A stretch of DNA of 64,000 bases, from contig JASBTI010000012.1 of the NCBI GenBank assembly GCA_030148505.1, forward strand, positions 124,001 to 188,000, in the 5' to 3' direction. A model generated the notes under the pieces. The model was given only the letters and a program-made list of their open reading frames with translations. It made no database searches and was not told the DNA's origin. Of the stretch, positions 27,016 to 35,922 are shown piece after piece. The translations under genes and the position numbers were made by a program. Numbering within the stretch: the first letter of the stretch is position 1; the number at the start of each line of letters is the position of its first letter. The DNA is from Rhodanobacter sp. (lineage in GTDB: Bacteria > Pseudomonadota > Gammaproteobacteria > Xanthomonadales > Rhodanobacteraceae).

Positions 27016-27794
27016 CACCAGACATCACTGCATCCGCTCTTGCCGCCGCACGCGAGGCAGCGGCCGCCGCTGCCGACGTGATCCGGCACTACTGGCGCCG
27101 TGGTGTGGAGGTTGAGGTCAAGGCCGATGCGACACCGGTCACCATCGCGGATCGCGAGGCCGAACGAGCAATCCGGCAAATTCTGCAGGCAGCGTTGCCG
27201 CAGGCGTCGATCTACGGCGAAGAGTTTGGTCTGGAGGGGGAGCGTGGCGGTTTGCTATGGCTGGTCGATCCACTGGATGGCACCAAGAGTTTCGTGCGTC
27301 GCACGCCTTTTTTCTCGACCCAGATTGCGCTGATGGACGGTGACGATCTGCTGCTGGGAGTCTCCAGCGCGCCAATCTACGGCGAAACGATGTGGGCCAG
27401 CGTCGGTGCCGGAGCCTGGCTCGAGGGCGAACGCGTGCGTGTGGCGGAAACCTGCGAACTGCTCGATGCTTCGATCTCCCTCGGCAACATCAAGACGCTC
27501 ACCGGCGACAGTCGCTGGGATGCGCTGGGTGCGTTGATCCGCGAAAGCAACCGGATTCGCGGTTACGGTGATTTCTGTCACTACCACCTGCTGGCGCAAG
27601 GTGGGCTGGATCTGGTGATTGAATCGGACGTCAATATTCTCGATGTTGCCGCGTTGGCGGTGATCGTGCGCGAGGCCGGTGGGGCGTTCACCGACATGGA
27701 TGGCGGCGTGCTGACACTGGACACGCGCAGCGTACTGGCGGGCACCCCGGCGATTCACCGGCAGGCGCTGGGGCGACTGGCTGCGACGCGCTAG
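27012..27794 (+). CDS. hisN: Inositol-monophosphatase family phosphatase, HisN-like
   Basis: 260 residues of the Mg2+-dependent, Li+-sensitive phosphatase fold: 'IYGEEFGLEGERGGLLWLVDPLDGTKSFVRRTPFFSTQIAL' carries the metal ligands and 'ESDVNILDVAALAVIVREAGGAF' the C-terminal Asp. The 'LDVAAL' form and the 'GTKSF' motif favour histidinol-phosphate phosphatase (HisN) over SuhB or CysQ, both present elsewhere in the window; specificity is inferred. ATGA overlap with gspN; nudE-like gene three bases downstream. Confidence 0.8.
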   Translation: MTPDITASALAAAREAAAAAADVIRHYWRRGVEVEVKADATPVTIADREAERAIRQILQAALPQASIYGEEFGLEGERGGLLWLVDPLDGTKSFVRRTPFFSTQIALMDGDDLLLGVSSAPIYGETMWASVGAGAWLEGERVRVAETCELLDASISLGNIKTLTGDSRWDALGALIRESNRIRGYGDFCHYHLLAQGGLDLVIESDVNILDVAALAVIVREAGGAFTDMDGGVLTLDTRSVLAGTPAIHRQALGRLAATR

Positions 27795-27797
27795 ACT

Positions 27798-28361
27798 ATG
27801 GCGATGCGCCAGCCACCCATCATCCACGCCACACGTGACGTCAACGACAGTCATTTCCTGCGCGTCGAGCAGCTCGATCTGGAATTTTCCAACGGCGAGC
27901 GTCGCACCTACGAGCGGTTGAAGGCCAGCGGCTTGGGGGCGGTGATCATCGTGCCCATGCTGGATGATGACACGGTGCTGCTGGTACGCGAATACGGTGC
28001 CGGCGTCGGCCGCTACGAGCTCGGTCTGCCGAAAGGGCGTCTGGATCAGGATGAAACAGCCGAGCAAGGTGCCGATCGCGAACTGAAGGAGGAAGCCGGC
28101 TATGGGGCTCGTCGCTTGACCATCCTGCATAACCTGTCGCTGTCTCCGGCGTATATGACACACATGGCGCACGTGGTTCTGGCGCAGGATCTCTATCCGC
28201 AGCGACTGCTTGGCGATGAGCCGGAAGAGCTCGACGTGGTGCCGTGGAAAATGGCCGAGTTGCATACCTTGCTGGGTCGTGACGACGTCACCGAGGGTCG
28301 CTCCATCGCCGCGCTGTTCATGGCTCGCGAGTATCTGGCCGGGCGCTTTCAGCGCGCATGA
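27798..28361 (+). CDS. nudE: NUDIX hydrolase, NudE-like (ADP-sugar compounds)
   Basis: 187 residues with the Nudix box 'GRLDQDETAEQGADRELKEEAGY' (the REx2EE core intact) and the NudE-type context 'VREYGAGVGRYELGLPKG' before it and 'LSLSPAYMTHMAHVVLAQDL' after it. NudE cleaves ADP-ribose, NADH and Ap3A-type compounds. Overlaps cysQ by four bases; nudE-cysQ pairing is common in gammaproteobacteria and points to clean-up of adenylated nucleotides. Confidence 0.9.
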   Translation: MAMRQPPIIHATRDVNDSHFLRVEQLDLEFSNGERRTYERLKASGLGAVIIVPMLDDDTVLLVREYGAGVGRYELGLPKGRLDQDETAEQGADRELKEEAGYGARRLTILHNLSLSPAYMTHMAHVVLAQDLYPQRLLGDEPEELDVVPWKMAELHTLLGRDDVTEGRSIAALFMAREYLAGRFQRA

Positions 28362-29179
28362 ATACGGTACCGGCATTCGCCTGCCAGATCGGTGAAATCG
28401 CCCGCCGTGCCGGCGAGGCAATCATGGCCATCTATCAAGCCGACTTCGCGGTACAGACCAAGGCGGACGCTTCGCCACTGACCGCCGCCGACCTGGCGGC
28501 CCAGAAGGTCATCATGGCAGCGCTGTGCGCGCTCGACCCGATGTTGCCGGTATTGTCGGAAGAGGCGCGTGTGCTGCCATGGTCCGAGCGCCGGTCATGG
28601 ACGCGTTACTGGCTGGTCGATCCGCTTGATGGCACCCGCGAATTCATCAAGCGCAATGGCGAATTCACCGTCAACATCGCGCTTGTCGATGACCATCAAA
28701 GCGTGCTTGGCGTGGTGTTGGCGCCGGTTACCGGAGAGTTGTTTGTCGCCGAGCGCGGCAAGGGTGCCTGGCTGCAGACGGTGAGGGGCGGCGACTGGCA
28801 ACGTCTGCAGGCACGAGCATTGGCGAGCCCGCCGATTCTGGCCGGTAGCCGCTCGCACGGCAGCTTGCAGGATGGCTTGTTGAAGGGCTTGCTTGGCACC
28901 GACTATCAGCGTGTGCCATTGGGTTCTTCGCTGAAATTCTGTCTGATCGCACGGGGTGACGCCGACGTCTATCTGCGCTTGGGGCCTACCAGTGAATGGG
29001 ACACCGCCGCCGCGCAAAGCGTGCTGCAGGAGGCGGGTGGCGCAGTGCTCGACCTGCAAGGACAAATGTTCAGCTATAACCGCGGCGAATCGTTGCTAAA
29101 CCCCGAGTTCATCGCGGTGGGCGATACCTCGGTCGACTGGGCCCTGCGCTTGCGGGCGGCCAGGCAAAGTTCGCCATGA
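28358..29179 (+). CDS. cysQ: 3'(2'),5'-bisphosphate nucleotidase CysQ
   Basis: 273 residues of the inositol-phosphatase superfamily. Metal-site motifs 'VLSEEARVLPW' and 'WLVDPLDGTREFIKRNGEFTVNIALV' and the C-terminal 'GPTSEWDTAAAQSVLQEAGG' match CysQ; 'GTREFI' is its usual form of the DPLDGT motif. It removes 3'-phosphoadenosine 5'-phosphate made during sulfate assimilation. Coupled to nudE (ATGA). Confidence 0.95.
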   Translation: MNTVPAFACQIGEIARRAGEAIMAIYQADFAVQTKADASPLTAADLAAQKVIMAALCALDPMLPVLSEEARVLPWSERRSWTRYWLVDPLDGTREFIKRNGEFTVNIALVDDHQSVLGVVLAPVTGELFVAERGKGAWLQTVRGGDWQRLQARALASPPILAGSRSHGSLQDGLLKGLLGTDYQRVPLGSSLKFCLIARGDADVYLRLGPTSEWDTAAAQSVLQEAGGAVLDLQGQMFSYNRGESLLNPEFIAVGDTSVDWALRLRAARQSSP

Positions 29180-29266
29180 CCTGTGCCTTCGGTGAGCGTC
29201 CCTCACCCTGGCTTTCTCCCGCGGGCACGAGCAAGGCAAGTCCGTATTGATGGAATCCGCAGCGCA

Positions 29267-30085
29267 ATGAGCCCGAACCCATCGGACCGATACAGCCTCG
29301 ACGAGCTGCTGGCAATCATGGCGCGCTTGCGCGATCCCGAGCGCGGGTGCCCGTGGGACGTGCAGCAGGATTTTTCCTCGATCGCGTCGTATACCATCGA
29401 GGAGGCCTACGAGGTGGCGGAGGCCATCGATCGTGGCGATTTCGATGATTTGCGTGATGAGCTTGGCGACCTGCTGTTGCAGGTGGTGTTTCACGCACAA
29501 ATGGCCAGGGAAGCGGGGCGATTTGAATTCGCCGATGTCGTGCATGCGATCAGCGACAAGATGCGCCGCCGCCATCCGCATGTGTTTGAAGGCGTGCGCT
29601 ACGCCGATGCTACGGCACAAAAGCGGGCATGGGAGGAGATCAAGGCAGCCGAGCGCGCGACCAAGGGCGAGCAGGAGGACAACAGCGCGCTGGCCGGTGT
29701 TTCGTCAGGTCTGCCGGAATGGCGGCGGGCGCTGAAGTTGCAGCAGCGCGCCGCCACGGTGGGGTTCGACTGGCCCGACCCACAGCCGGTACTGGACAAG
29801 CTGGCCGAGGAGGTCGAAGAGGTACGGGCCGAGTTCGCGGTGGGGGCCGACCCGGCGCGGCTGGAGGACGAGATCGGCGATGTCCTGTTCGTGATGGTGA
29901 ATCTGGCGCGGCATGCCAAGGTCGACTTTTCACAGGCACTGCGGCACGCCAACGCGAAGTTCGAACGACGCTTTCGGCAAATGGAACAACTGGCCGCTGC
30001 CCAGGGTGGCTCCCTCGCGGAACGCACCCTGACAGAGCAGGAGCAACTCTGGCGACAGGCCAAGATGTACGAATCCAAGCCATGA
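29267..30085 (+). CDS. mazG: Nucleoside triphosphate pyrophosphohydrolase MazG
   Basis: 272 residues with two MazG repeats: 'LLAIMARLRDPERGCPWDVQQDFSSIASYTIEEAYEVAEAI...LRDELGDLLLQVVFHAQMA' and 'KLAEEVEEVRAEFAVGADPARLEDEIGDVLFVMVNLARH', each with the EExxE/ExxD Mg2+ ligands. 'KRAWEEIKAAER' joins them. It hydrolyses NTPs, limits (p)ppGpp-linked stress and pairs with toxin regulation in E. coli. I used ATG 29267, because upstream in-frame codons look non-coding. Last gene of the gspN run. Confidence 0.95.
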   Translation: MSPNPSDRYSLDELLAIMARLRDPERGCPWDVQQDFSSIASYTIEEAYEVAEAIDRGDFDDLRDELGDLLLQVVFHAQMAREAGRFEFADVVHAISDKMRRRHPHVFEGVRYADATAQKRAWEEIKAAERATKGEQEDNSALAGVSSGLPEWRRALKLQQRAATVGFDWPDPQPVLDKLAEEVEEVRAEFAVGADPARLEDEIGDVLFVMVNLARHAKVDFSQALRHANAKFERRFRQMEQLAAAQGGSLAERTLTEQEQLWRQAKMYESKP

Positions 30086-30123
30086 TGCTGCACGATAGCT
30101 CTCGCCATCGCGAAGCGCGTCAC

Positions 30124-30636
30124 TCAGTGACCGGGTAGAGCGCTGCCGCCGGTTTCGTCCCGTTCATGGCGTTTTGGCCACGCTTCGCGCATCTTCTCCC
30201 GTGCCGCCGCCATCTTCGCTTCACGGGCAAGGTTTTCATCCAGGCTTTGCCGCAAGGTAGCGATCGCCTTGTCGAAATTGGCTGGTTGCGTCTGCAAGCG
30301 GGCCAGATGCCGGTAGACGTAGTCGCGTACCCGCGGGTTTTGCGACTTGGCCAGTACCTCGCGGTACAGCGTTGCGAGGTCCTTGCTGCGGCCCGCACGG
30401 ATATACAGGGTTTCCAGTCCGCGCAAATCGCCAATCACGGGGCTGTGCATGCGTTCTAAGTTGCCGTGCCGCATGCGCCGATGGTCCCCCTCACGGTAAT
30501 GCGTCACGGGCGTGCCCGTGCTGGGTGCTGAAGCCTCACGGGGGGCCGGGGCTGGGCTGGTCTGAGCCATGGACAGAGAGAGCGATCCGGCCAACGCGAT
30601 GGTCAGGGTGGAAGCTAGGAGGGTTTTGCGATGCAT
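30124..30636 (-). CDS. Small exported protein of unknown function
   Basis: 170 residues from ATG 30636, which has GGAG eight bases upstream and opens with a signal peptide ('MHRKTLLASTLTIALAGSLSLSMAQ'). The mature part begins with a Pro/Ala/Ser stretch, then an alpha-helical, Arg-rich region with TPR-like spacing ('LETLYIRAGRSKDLATLYREVLAKSQNPRVRDYVYRHLARLQ'). I do not recognise a family. It ends 38 bp from the mazG stop (convergent). Confidence 0.75.
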   Translation of the reverse strand: MHRKTLLASTLTIALAGSLSLSMAQTSPAPAPREASAPSTGTPVTHYREGDHRRMRHGNLERMHSPVIGDLRGLETLYIRAGRSKDLATLYREVLAKSQNPRVRDYVYRHLARLQTQPANFDKAIATLRQSLDENLAREAKMAAAREKMREAWPKRHERDETGGSALPGH

Positions 30637-30745
30637 GGTGTGTCTCCTCGATGGGTAGACATGAAAAACGTATTCGCATCGTTGGCGTTGACCGCAGTAC
30701 GGCCTAGCGTTCAGCAAAAGGGTGTGCGCTCAGCGCAAAACGTGC

Positions 30746-31879
30746 TCAGGCCAGCCAGCGCCAGGTCAGATACACCAGGGGTGCGCACAGCAGCAGGAAC
30801 GGAATCGAGACCAGGTGCAGCTGCTTCAGGCTGCTGGGCTGCCGCGCCAGGCGAAGTGCTATCAGATTGGCCAGTGAACCGATCGCCATGCCAAAGCCGC
30901 CGACGTTCACCGCCACCGCCAGCGCAATGACATCGGGTGTGCGATCCAGCAGCAAGACGGTAGCGGGCACATTGCTGATCAGTTGCGAGGCGACGATGCC
31001 GCTGACATACAACGTCAAGGGCTGGCTGAAATCCAGTTGATCCAGTCCGTGCCGTACCAGGGGCAGGTTGGCCAGATGCCCAAGCCCGAGGAAGATCGCC
31101 GCGAAGGTGAGCAGCAACCAGCCGTCGATCCGGCGCAGCGTCGGGCGTGCCAGCAGCGCATAGGAAGCCAGCAACAGACTGGCCCCGGCTATCGCTTGGC
31201 CGTATTCCAGCGCCAGCACCATCAATAGCAGCGCTGCTGTCGACCAGCTGCCGAGTCGTCGCGAGATGGGGGGAGGAGCGATCTTTCCCGGCGTCAGTTG
31301 TACGCGAGCCTGCGGCAGCCAGAGCGCCGTCAACGTGGCAACCAGACTCAGCATCACCGCAGCGGCAGGCAACATCGCGACCGCAAAGCCTAGAAAGGAC
31401 AGCTTCGAGTGCTGCCACAACAGCAGGTTCTGCGGGTTGCCAACCGGACTCAGGGTCGAGCCCGCATTTACCGCCAAGGCCTCCAGAATCACCATGCGCA
31501 ATACCGGCAGATTCGTCATGTCGCTGATCACCAGCGTCAAGGGCACGATCAGGAACAGGCTCACGTCATTGGTCAGTACCATCGACAACAGGGCCGTCCA
31601 GGCGACCAGCAGCAATCCGAGACTGCGCAAGCAGTGCGTTCTTGCCACCAGGGCAATCGCCGCGCGCTGCACCAGCCCACTGTCCCGAACACCCTGGATC
31701 GCTGTCAGCAGGCCCGCCAAGCCAGCCAGGGTCGGTAGCTGCAGCCAGTGTCGGTACGCCGTCAGCGGTCGTGGATCGGCCAGGGCCAGGCCGATGGCCA
31801 GCGCGCCGAACAGCAGCAGCAACCATTCGTTGCCGAGTCGTAAGCGCCAGTCGGGCCTGTCCCGGGGGACGCGCTTCAT
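30746..31879 (-). CDS. SLC13/ArsB-NhaD type membrane permease
   Basis: 377 residues from ATG 31879, with about ten hydrophobic spans. The conserved half-repeats are visible: 'TNDVSLFLIVPLTLVI...AVNAGSTLSPVGNPQNLLLWQHSKLSF' and 'SQLISNVPATVLLLDRTPD...NVGGFGMAIGSLANLIALRLA'. The NP(Q)N and SN(V)P signatures are those of the ion-transporter superfamily containing citrate/dicarboxylate, arsenite and Na+/H+ antiporters; substrate cannot be told. A gst gene lies 31 bp upstream on the same strand. Confidence 0.85.
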   Translation of the reverse strand: MKRVPRDRPDWRLRLGNEWLLLLFGALAIGLALADPRPLTAYRHWLQLPTLAGLAGLLTAIQGVRDSGLVQRAAIALVARTHCLRSLGLLLVAWTALLSMVLTNDVSLFLIVPLTLVISDMTNLPVLRMVILEALAVNAGSTLSPVGNPQNLLLWQHSKLSFLGFAVAMLPAAAVMLSLVATLTALWLPQARVQLTPGKIAPPPISRRLGSWSTAALLLMVLALEYGQAIAGASLLLASYALLARPTLRRIDGWLLLTFAAIFLGLGHLANLPLVRHGLDQLDFSQPLTLYVSGIVASQLISNVPATVLLLDRTPDVIALAVAVNVGGFGMAIGSLANLIALRLARQPSSLKQLHLVSIPFLLLCAPLVYLTWRWLA

Positions 31880-31910
31880 GCCAGCGAACAGAGCCAGATT
31901 GCGCCGCCCG

Positions 31911-32540
31911 CTACCACTCGCGAAGACCTTCGATTTCGTACAGTTTTTCCCAGCTCGGTCGGGCACGCACCCGCTCAGCAAGCTGCTTCAGCGCAGGCCA
32001 TTCCATCGCGGGGCGTGGCATGTTGCGCGACCATCGCATCAGCATGGTCAATAGCAAGTCCGCGCCGGAGAACGCTTCGCCGAGTAGATACGGGCCATGG
32101 GTAGTCAGCTCGGCATCAAGCTGATGCCACACGCCTTCGATCTTTTTTTGCAACGCGGCGCGGATCGCCGGGGGGTGTACGTCATGGCCCAGTTCATGCG
32201 GATAGAACCAGAGGCGGAACGTCGACATCAAGGTGTTGCTGAGGTGGACGACCCACTGCAACCAGGCCTCGTGCTCCGGTGTGCCGGCCGCCGGCGCCAA
32301 ACCCGACGCGGGGTGACGTTCGGCCAACAGCAGCAGCAACGCGGCCGATTCCGACAAGGGCCGGCCGTCGACGATCAAGGTAGGCACTACACCGCGCGGA
32401 TTGAGCTTGAGATAGGCCGGATCGCGCTGCCCGTTGGCGTCAAAATCGACGAGCGCCAATTGGTAGGGCACGCCGATCTCAAGCAGGGCCAGATGCACCA
32501 CCATGCTGGCCGTGCCGGGTGAATAGTACAAGGTGTACAT
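31911..32540 (-). CDS. Glutathione S-transferase family protein
   Basis: 209 residues; thioredoxin-like N-terminal domain 'MYTLYYSPGTASMVVHLALLEIGVPYQLALVDF' with the glutathione-binding 'NPRGVVPTLIVDGRPLSESAALLLLLAERH', and an all-helical C-terminal domain ending 'LKQLAERVRARPSWEKLYEIEG'. A Ser (YYSPG) replaces Tyr at the usual activating position, as in beta- or theta-like bacterial GSTs. A leftward -10-like GATAAT lies at 32620-32625. Confidence 0.92.
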   Translation of the reverse strand: MYTLYYSPGTASMVVHLALLEIGVPYQLALVDFDANGQRDPAYLKLNPRGVVPTLIVDGRPLSESAALLLLLAERHPASGLAPAAGTPEHEAWLQWVVHLSNTLMSTFRLWFYPHELGHDVHPPAIRAALQKKIEGVWHQLDAELTTHGPYLLGEAFSGADLLLTMLMRWSRNMPRPAMEWPALKQLAERVRARPSWEKLYEIEGLREW

Positions 32541-32619
32541 GACAACCTCCGATACCTGATGGTGGGATAGCTGCCGTCAGCGGAACGTGCCCTTGTAGCG
32601 GCAGGTGGCTCGGCGGCGC

Positions 32620-32625
32620 ATTATC
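32620..32625 (-). promoter_or_regulatory. Candidate -10 box upstream of gst
   Basis: GATAAT on the minus strand (five of six to consensus), about 80 bp before the GST start. No convincing -35 lies 16-18 bp upstream, so it is only a candidate. Confidence 0.3.
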
Positions 32626-32654
32626 GCAGTCATCAGGCTGATCAGTCGCGGCCG

Positions 32655-34343
32655 TCAGTCGAGCGGGTGGCCGCGCTCCTGCATCAACCGGGTCAGCTGG
32701 GCGACGAGGTCGGGGCGCGTGGCTTGGCCATTGAGCAAGTAAACCTGAACGTCATGGGGGGCGACCGTGGCCTGCAGGCTGCCACCGCTGGCGACGGCGA
32801 TGGCTTCACCGCCGAGTGCGGGCCGCCAATGGCCAGGTTGCAGGTTTTCGTCAATGGTGAACCTGGCCGTTCGATCGCCTTTGTTGAGCAGCACCAGGGC
32901 GATCTGATGGGTGTCACCCTTCTGGTAGACGCGATAGAACGACGCCTGGTTGCCGACGAAGCGGATCGGCAGCATCAGGCCGCGTTGCAGCGCTGGCGTC
33001 ACCTGGCGTAATCGCGCGATACGCCTGAGCTGCTGGTAGATGCGGCTTTTCGGCGCTTGGTCGATACGCTGCTGGCCGAAGTAGTTGCGGTTGCCTTCGT
33101 GCTCGGCCTTGCCGCGTTCGAAGCCGATTTCCGAACCGTAGTAGATCGCCGGGATGCCGCGCGCGGTGAACAGCCAGTTGTTGGCGTCGATGAAGCCGTT
33201 GTCGCTGGCCTTGAGCCGCGCCATGTCGTGGTTGTCGTAGAAGGTCACCAGCTCGTACGGGTTGGCATACGGGCCGTTGGTCAGGTACAAGCGATCGAGC
33301 AGGGTGGCGTAGTCGCTGCCGGGGTGCTCGAACACCTCGGCGATGCGGCCGCGCAGCGGGAAGTCGAGCACGCTGATACCGCCGTTCCTCGCCCAGGTGA
33401 ACTTGCCGATGTTGTCCGGGCTGTAGTCGAACGCCTCGCCGAACATGAAGAAGCCGGGGTGTCTGGCACGGATGCACGCGCTGAACTGCCGCCAAAACGT
33501 GGTCGACATGTGGCTGATGGTGTCGATGCGGAATGCATCGGCGCCCTGGTCGATCCACTGTTCGTACGCGCCGACGAAGTAGTCCAGCACCGCTGGGTTC
33601 TGGTCGTCATTGTTGGACAGCTGTACCAGGTCGTCGTAGGCGTGATAGAAGCGGTGCAGGGGGTTGCGTACCGGGTCGAGCCGGTATGGCGGCAGATTCT
33701 GCTCGTCGGCGATCAGCTTGCCGCTCTTGTCGAAGATCTGTCCGAACTGCGGCTGTCGCACCGGCATGGTGAACGCCGGCGAGCCGTGGTTGAGGACGAT
33801 GTCCTGCACCACCTTCAGCCCTTGCGCGTGCATCTTCGCGGTGAACTGGGCGAAGTCCAGACCCTTGCTCGGCAGGTGTTCGTCGACCTTGTAGAAGTTG
33901 ACGCCCCAGTAGCCGTGGAAGCCGGTCTTGCCCTTGTCGGTGAATTTCGAGCCCCAATGCACCGGATCGCCGCCGGTGAAGGCCTGGTCCGGATTGTCCA
34001 CGATCGGGGTGATCCACACCGCGCCAAAACCCATCTTGCGAATGTAGCCGGCATTCTCCAGCACGCCCTTGAAGTCGCCACCGAGGTAGCCGATGTTGGC
34101 GCTCTCGCCCTTCGGCGCACCGCTTACCGGGATGTCGAAGGTGGGGTGGGCGCCGCCCTGGTGACGATGGTCGTTGGATGGATCGCCATCGACGAAGCGG
34201 TCGGTCATTACGAAGTAGATGGCGTTGGACGCCATCGGGGCATCGGTGCCGACGAACTCGGGCATCGCCGCGGGCGTGGCCGCGTGAACGAGGCCGCCGG
34301 CGAGGGTGGCGACGAGGGCCGGGAGCAGGCGCTGCTTGATCAT
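32655..34343 (-). CDS. Exported GH13 alpha-amylase-family enzyme
   Basis: 562 residues from ATG 34343, with signal peptide 'MIKQRLLPALVATLAGGLVHA'. (beta/alpha)8 barrel landmarks: 'AVWITPIVDNP', 'VVQDIVLNHG', nucleophile Asp in 'DAFRIDTISH', acid/base Glu in 'FMFGEAFD' and the transition-state Asp in 'TFYDNHDMAR'; a C-terminal beta domain follows. The sequence resembles the cyclomaltodextrinase/CGTase-like amylases of Lysobacterales alpha-glucan clusters. It should cut maltodextrins or cyclodextrins outside the inner membrane. Last gene after the MFS porter and six-hairpin enzyme, separated by a REP pair. Confidence 0.93.
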   Translation of the reverse strand: MIKQRLLPALVATLAGGLVHAATPAAMPEFVGTDAPMASNAIYFVMTDRFVDGDPSNDHRHQGGAHPTFDIPVSGAPKGESANIGYLGGDFKGVLENAGYIRKMGFGAVWITPIVDNPDQAFTGGDPVHWGSKFTDKGKTGFHGYWGVNFYKVDEHLPSKGLDFAQFTAKMHAQGLKVVQDIVLNHGSPAFTMPVRQPQFGQIFDKSGKLIADEQNLPPYRLDPVRNPLHRFYHAYDDLVQLSNNDDQNPAVLDYFVGAYEQWIDQGADAFRIDTISHMSTTFWRQFSACIRARHPGFFMFGEAFDYSPDNIGKFTWARNGGISVLDFPLRGRIAEVFEHPGSDYATLLDRLYLTNGPYANPYELVTFYDNHDMARLKASDNGFIDANNWLFTARGIPAIYYGSEIGFERGKAEHEGNRNYFGQQRIDQAPKSRIYQQLRRIARLRQVTPALQRGLMLPIRFVGNQASFYRVYQKGDTHQIALVLLNKGDRTARFTIDENLQPGHWRPALGGEAIAVASGGSLQATVAPHDVQVYLLNGQATRPDLVAQLTRLMQERGHPLD

Positions 34344-34368
34344 GGTTTGGTTTCCGTAAAGCGGTCTG

Positions 34369-34454
34369 TGTAGGAGCGCACCGTGTGCGCGAACGCCTTT
34401 GATGTGTGTTGTATCGGGTTGCAAGGGCCATCGCGCACAGGGTGCGCTCCTACA
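34369..34454. repeat. Inverted pair of GTAG-type REP elements (BIME-like)
   Basis: Two 24-bp copies face each other: 34369-34392 and, inverted, 34431-34454, identical at 23 of 24 positions, with 38 bp between. Each begins TGTAGGAGCG and folds on itself (GCGCAC/GTGCGC), the build of the GTAG-headed REP sequences mobilised by RAYT transposases in Pseudomonas, Stenotrophomonas and relatives. The right copy overlaps the end of the MFS gene and its GTAG contains that gene's TAG stop. As mRNA structure the pair could protect or attenuate the transcript between the MFS and GH13 genes. Confidence 0.85.
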
Positions 34455-35922
34455 GGGCGGGATCGGGATCGCGCACGCGCAGCGTGAACAGGCCGGCCAC
34501 AATCAGGCTGGCGCCACCCAGACCCAATGCCCAGATCGGCTGGCCGTGGAAAAACAGCTTCAGCAGCACGCCCAGCACGCTGGCTGCCACCAGTTGCGGA
34601 ATCACGATGAAGAAATTGAAGATACCCATGTAGACGCCCATCTTGGCGGCGGGCAGGTTGTCCGACAGCATCGCGTAGGGCAGCGATAGGATCGAGGCCC
34701 AGGCGAAGCCCACCCCGACCATCGAAACCAGCAGCCAGTCCGGGTCGCGGATCAGCAGGAACGACAGCAGTCCGGCGCCGCCCAGCCACAGATTGATCAG
34801 GTGGCCCCAGCGCAGGCCAACGCGGCGCACCACCCAGGGGATGACGAGCGCTGCCAGCGCGGCGAAGCCGTTGTAGGCGCCTGACAGGATGCCTACCCAG
34901 TTGGCCCCGGTGTTGTAGGCCAGCGAGGTCGGGTCGCTACTGTGGAACAAGGTCGCCGTCACGGCCGGGGTGGTGTAGATCCACATTGCGAACAGGGCGA
35001 ACCAGGAGAAGAACTGTACCCAGGCGAGCCGACGCATGGCCGGCGGCATGGCACGCAGATCGCTGAGTATCTGGGCGGCCATGCCGCGGCTCAGGGTCTG
35101 CGACAGCCATATCTGCGCGGAGCCATAGACCGCGGCCATCCCCGCCAGCACGTACAGGTCGCGCGCCAGCGACCCGTACCAGATTACCGCGGCGCCGACC
35201 GCACCTGCCAGCAACCAGACAAAGCCGACGCCGGGCTTCACCGCCGTCGACGCTGGTGCTTCCGAGGTGGGGTGTGCATCGTCAAAACCCTCCAGTTGCT
35301 CGGGCGGATATTCGCGCGTGGTCAGCACGGTCCACAGCATCGCGCCCAGCAGCGTGGCGCCGCCCGCGTAGAAAGCGTACTTCACCGTGTCCGGCACTTC
35401 ACCCGGCGCGGCCGTGTTGGCCACGCCCGAGTGCGCCAGCAGGTAGGGCAGGAACGAAGCCACCACCGCGCCCACGCCGATGAATACACTTTGCATCGAG
35501 AAGCCCAGCGGACGCTGGCTTGGCGGCAGCTGATCGCCGACAAAGGCGCGGAACGGCTCCATCGACACGTTGAACGACGCGTCCATGATCCACAACAGGC
35601 CGGCCGCCACCCACAGCGCCGGCGCGTTGGGCATGGCCAGCAGGGACAGTGTGGCCAGTACCGCACCGACGAAAAAGTACGGGCGGCGGCGACCGAAGCG
35701 GTTCCAGGTGCGGTCGGAGTAGTGGCCGATGATCGGTTGCACGATCAGTCCGGTAAGCGGTGCAGCGATCCACAGCATGGCGATGTGGTCGACGTTCGCG
35801 CCCAGTGTCTGGAAAATCCGGCTGACATTGGCGTTCTGCAATGCGTAGCCGAACTGGATACCGAGAAAGCCGAAGCACATGTTCCAGATCTGCCAGAACG
35901 ACAGCTCGGGTTTTCTACTCAT
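34450..35922 (-). CDS. MFS sugar porter (maltose/sucrose type)
   Basis: 490 residues with about twelve membrane spans. Opening 'LSFWQIWNMCFGFLGIQFGYALQNANVSRIFQTLGA', then 'PIIGHYSDRTWNRFGRRRPYFFVGA' and 'NVSMEPFRAFVGDQLPPSQRPLGFSMQS' match the SLC45/GPH-like disaccharide porters next to amylase genes in Lysobacterales. Likely imports maltose or maltodextrin by cation symport. ATG overlaps the six-hairpin gene stop by four bases. The TAG stop lies inside a REP element, so the native C-terminus may have been altered. Confidence 0.9.
   Translation of the reverse strand: MSRKPELSFWQIWNMCFGFLGIQFGYALQNANVSRIFQTLGANVDHIAMLWIAAPLTGLIVQPIIGHYSDRTWNRFGRRRPYFFVGAVLATLSLLAMPNAPALWVAAGLLWIMDASFNVSMEPFRAFVGDQLPPSQRPLGFSMQSVFIGVGAVVASFLPYLLAHSGVANTAAPGEVPDTVKYAFYAGGATLLGAMLWTVLTTREYPPEQLEGFDDAHPTSEAPASTAVKPGVGFVWLLAGAVGAAVIWYGSLARDLYVLAGMAAVYGSAQIWLSQTLSRGMAAQILSDLRAMPPAMRRLAWVQFFSWFALFAMWIYTTPAVTATLFHSSDPTSLAYNTGANWVGILSGAYNGFAALAALVIPWVVRRVGLRWGHLINLWLGGAGLLSFLLIRDPDWLLVSMVGVGFAWASILSLPYAMLSDNLPAAKMGVYMGIFNFFIVIPQLVAASVLGVLLKLFFHGQPIWALGLGGASLIVAGLFTLRVRDPDPAL

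Noticed and set aside
33057-34373. 438-codon plus-strand frame opposite the GH13 gene
   Set aside because: Mirror of an intact amylase with all catalytic motifs; Val/Glu/Arg-rich product without a domain.
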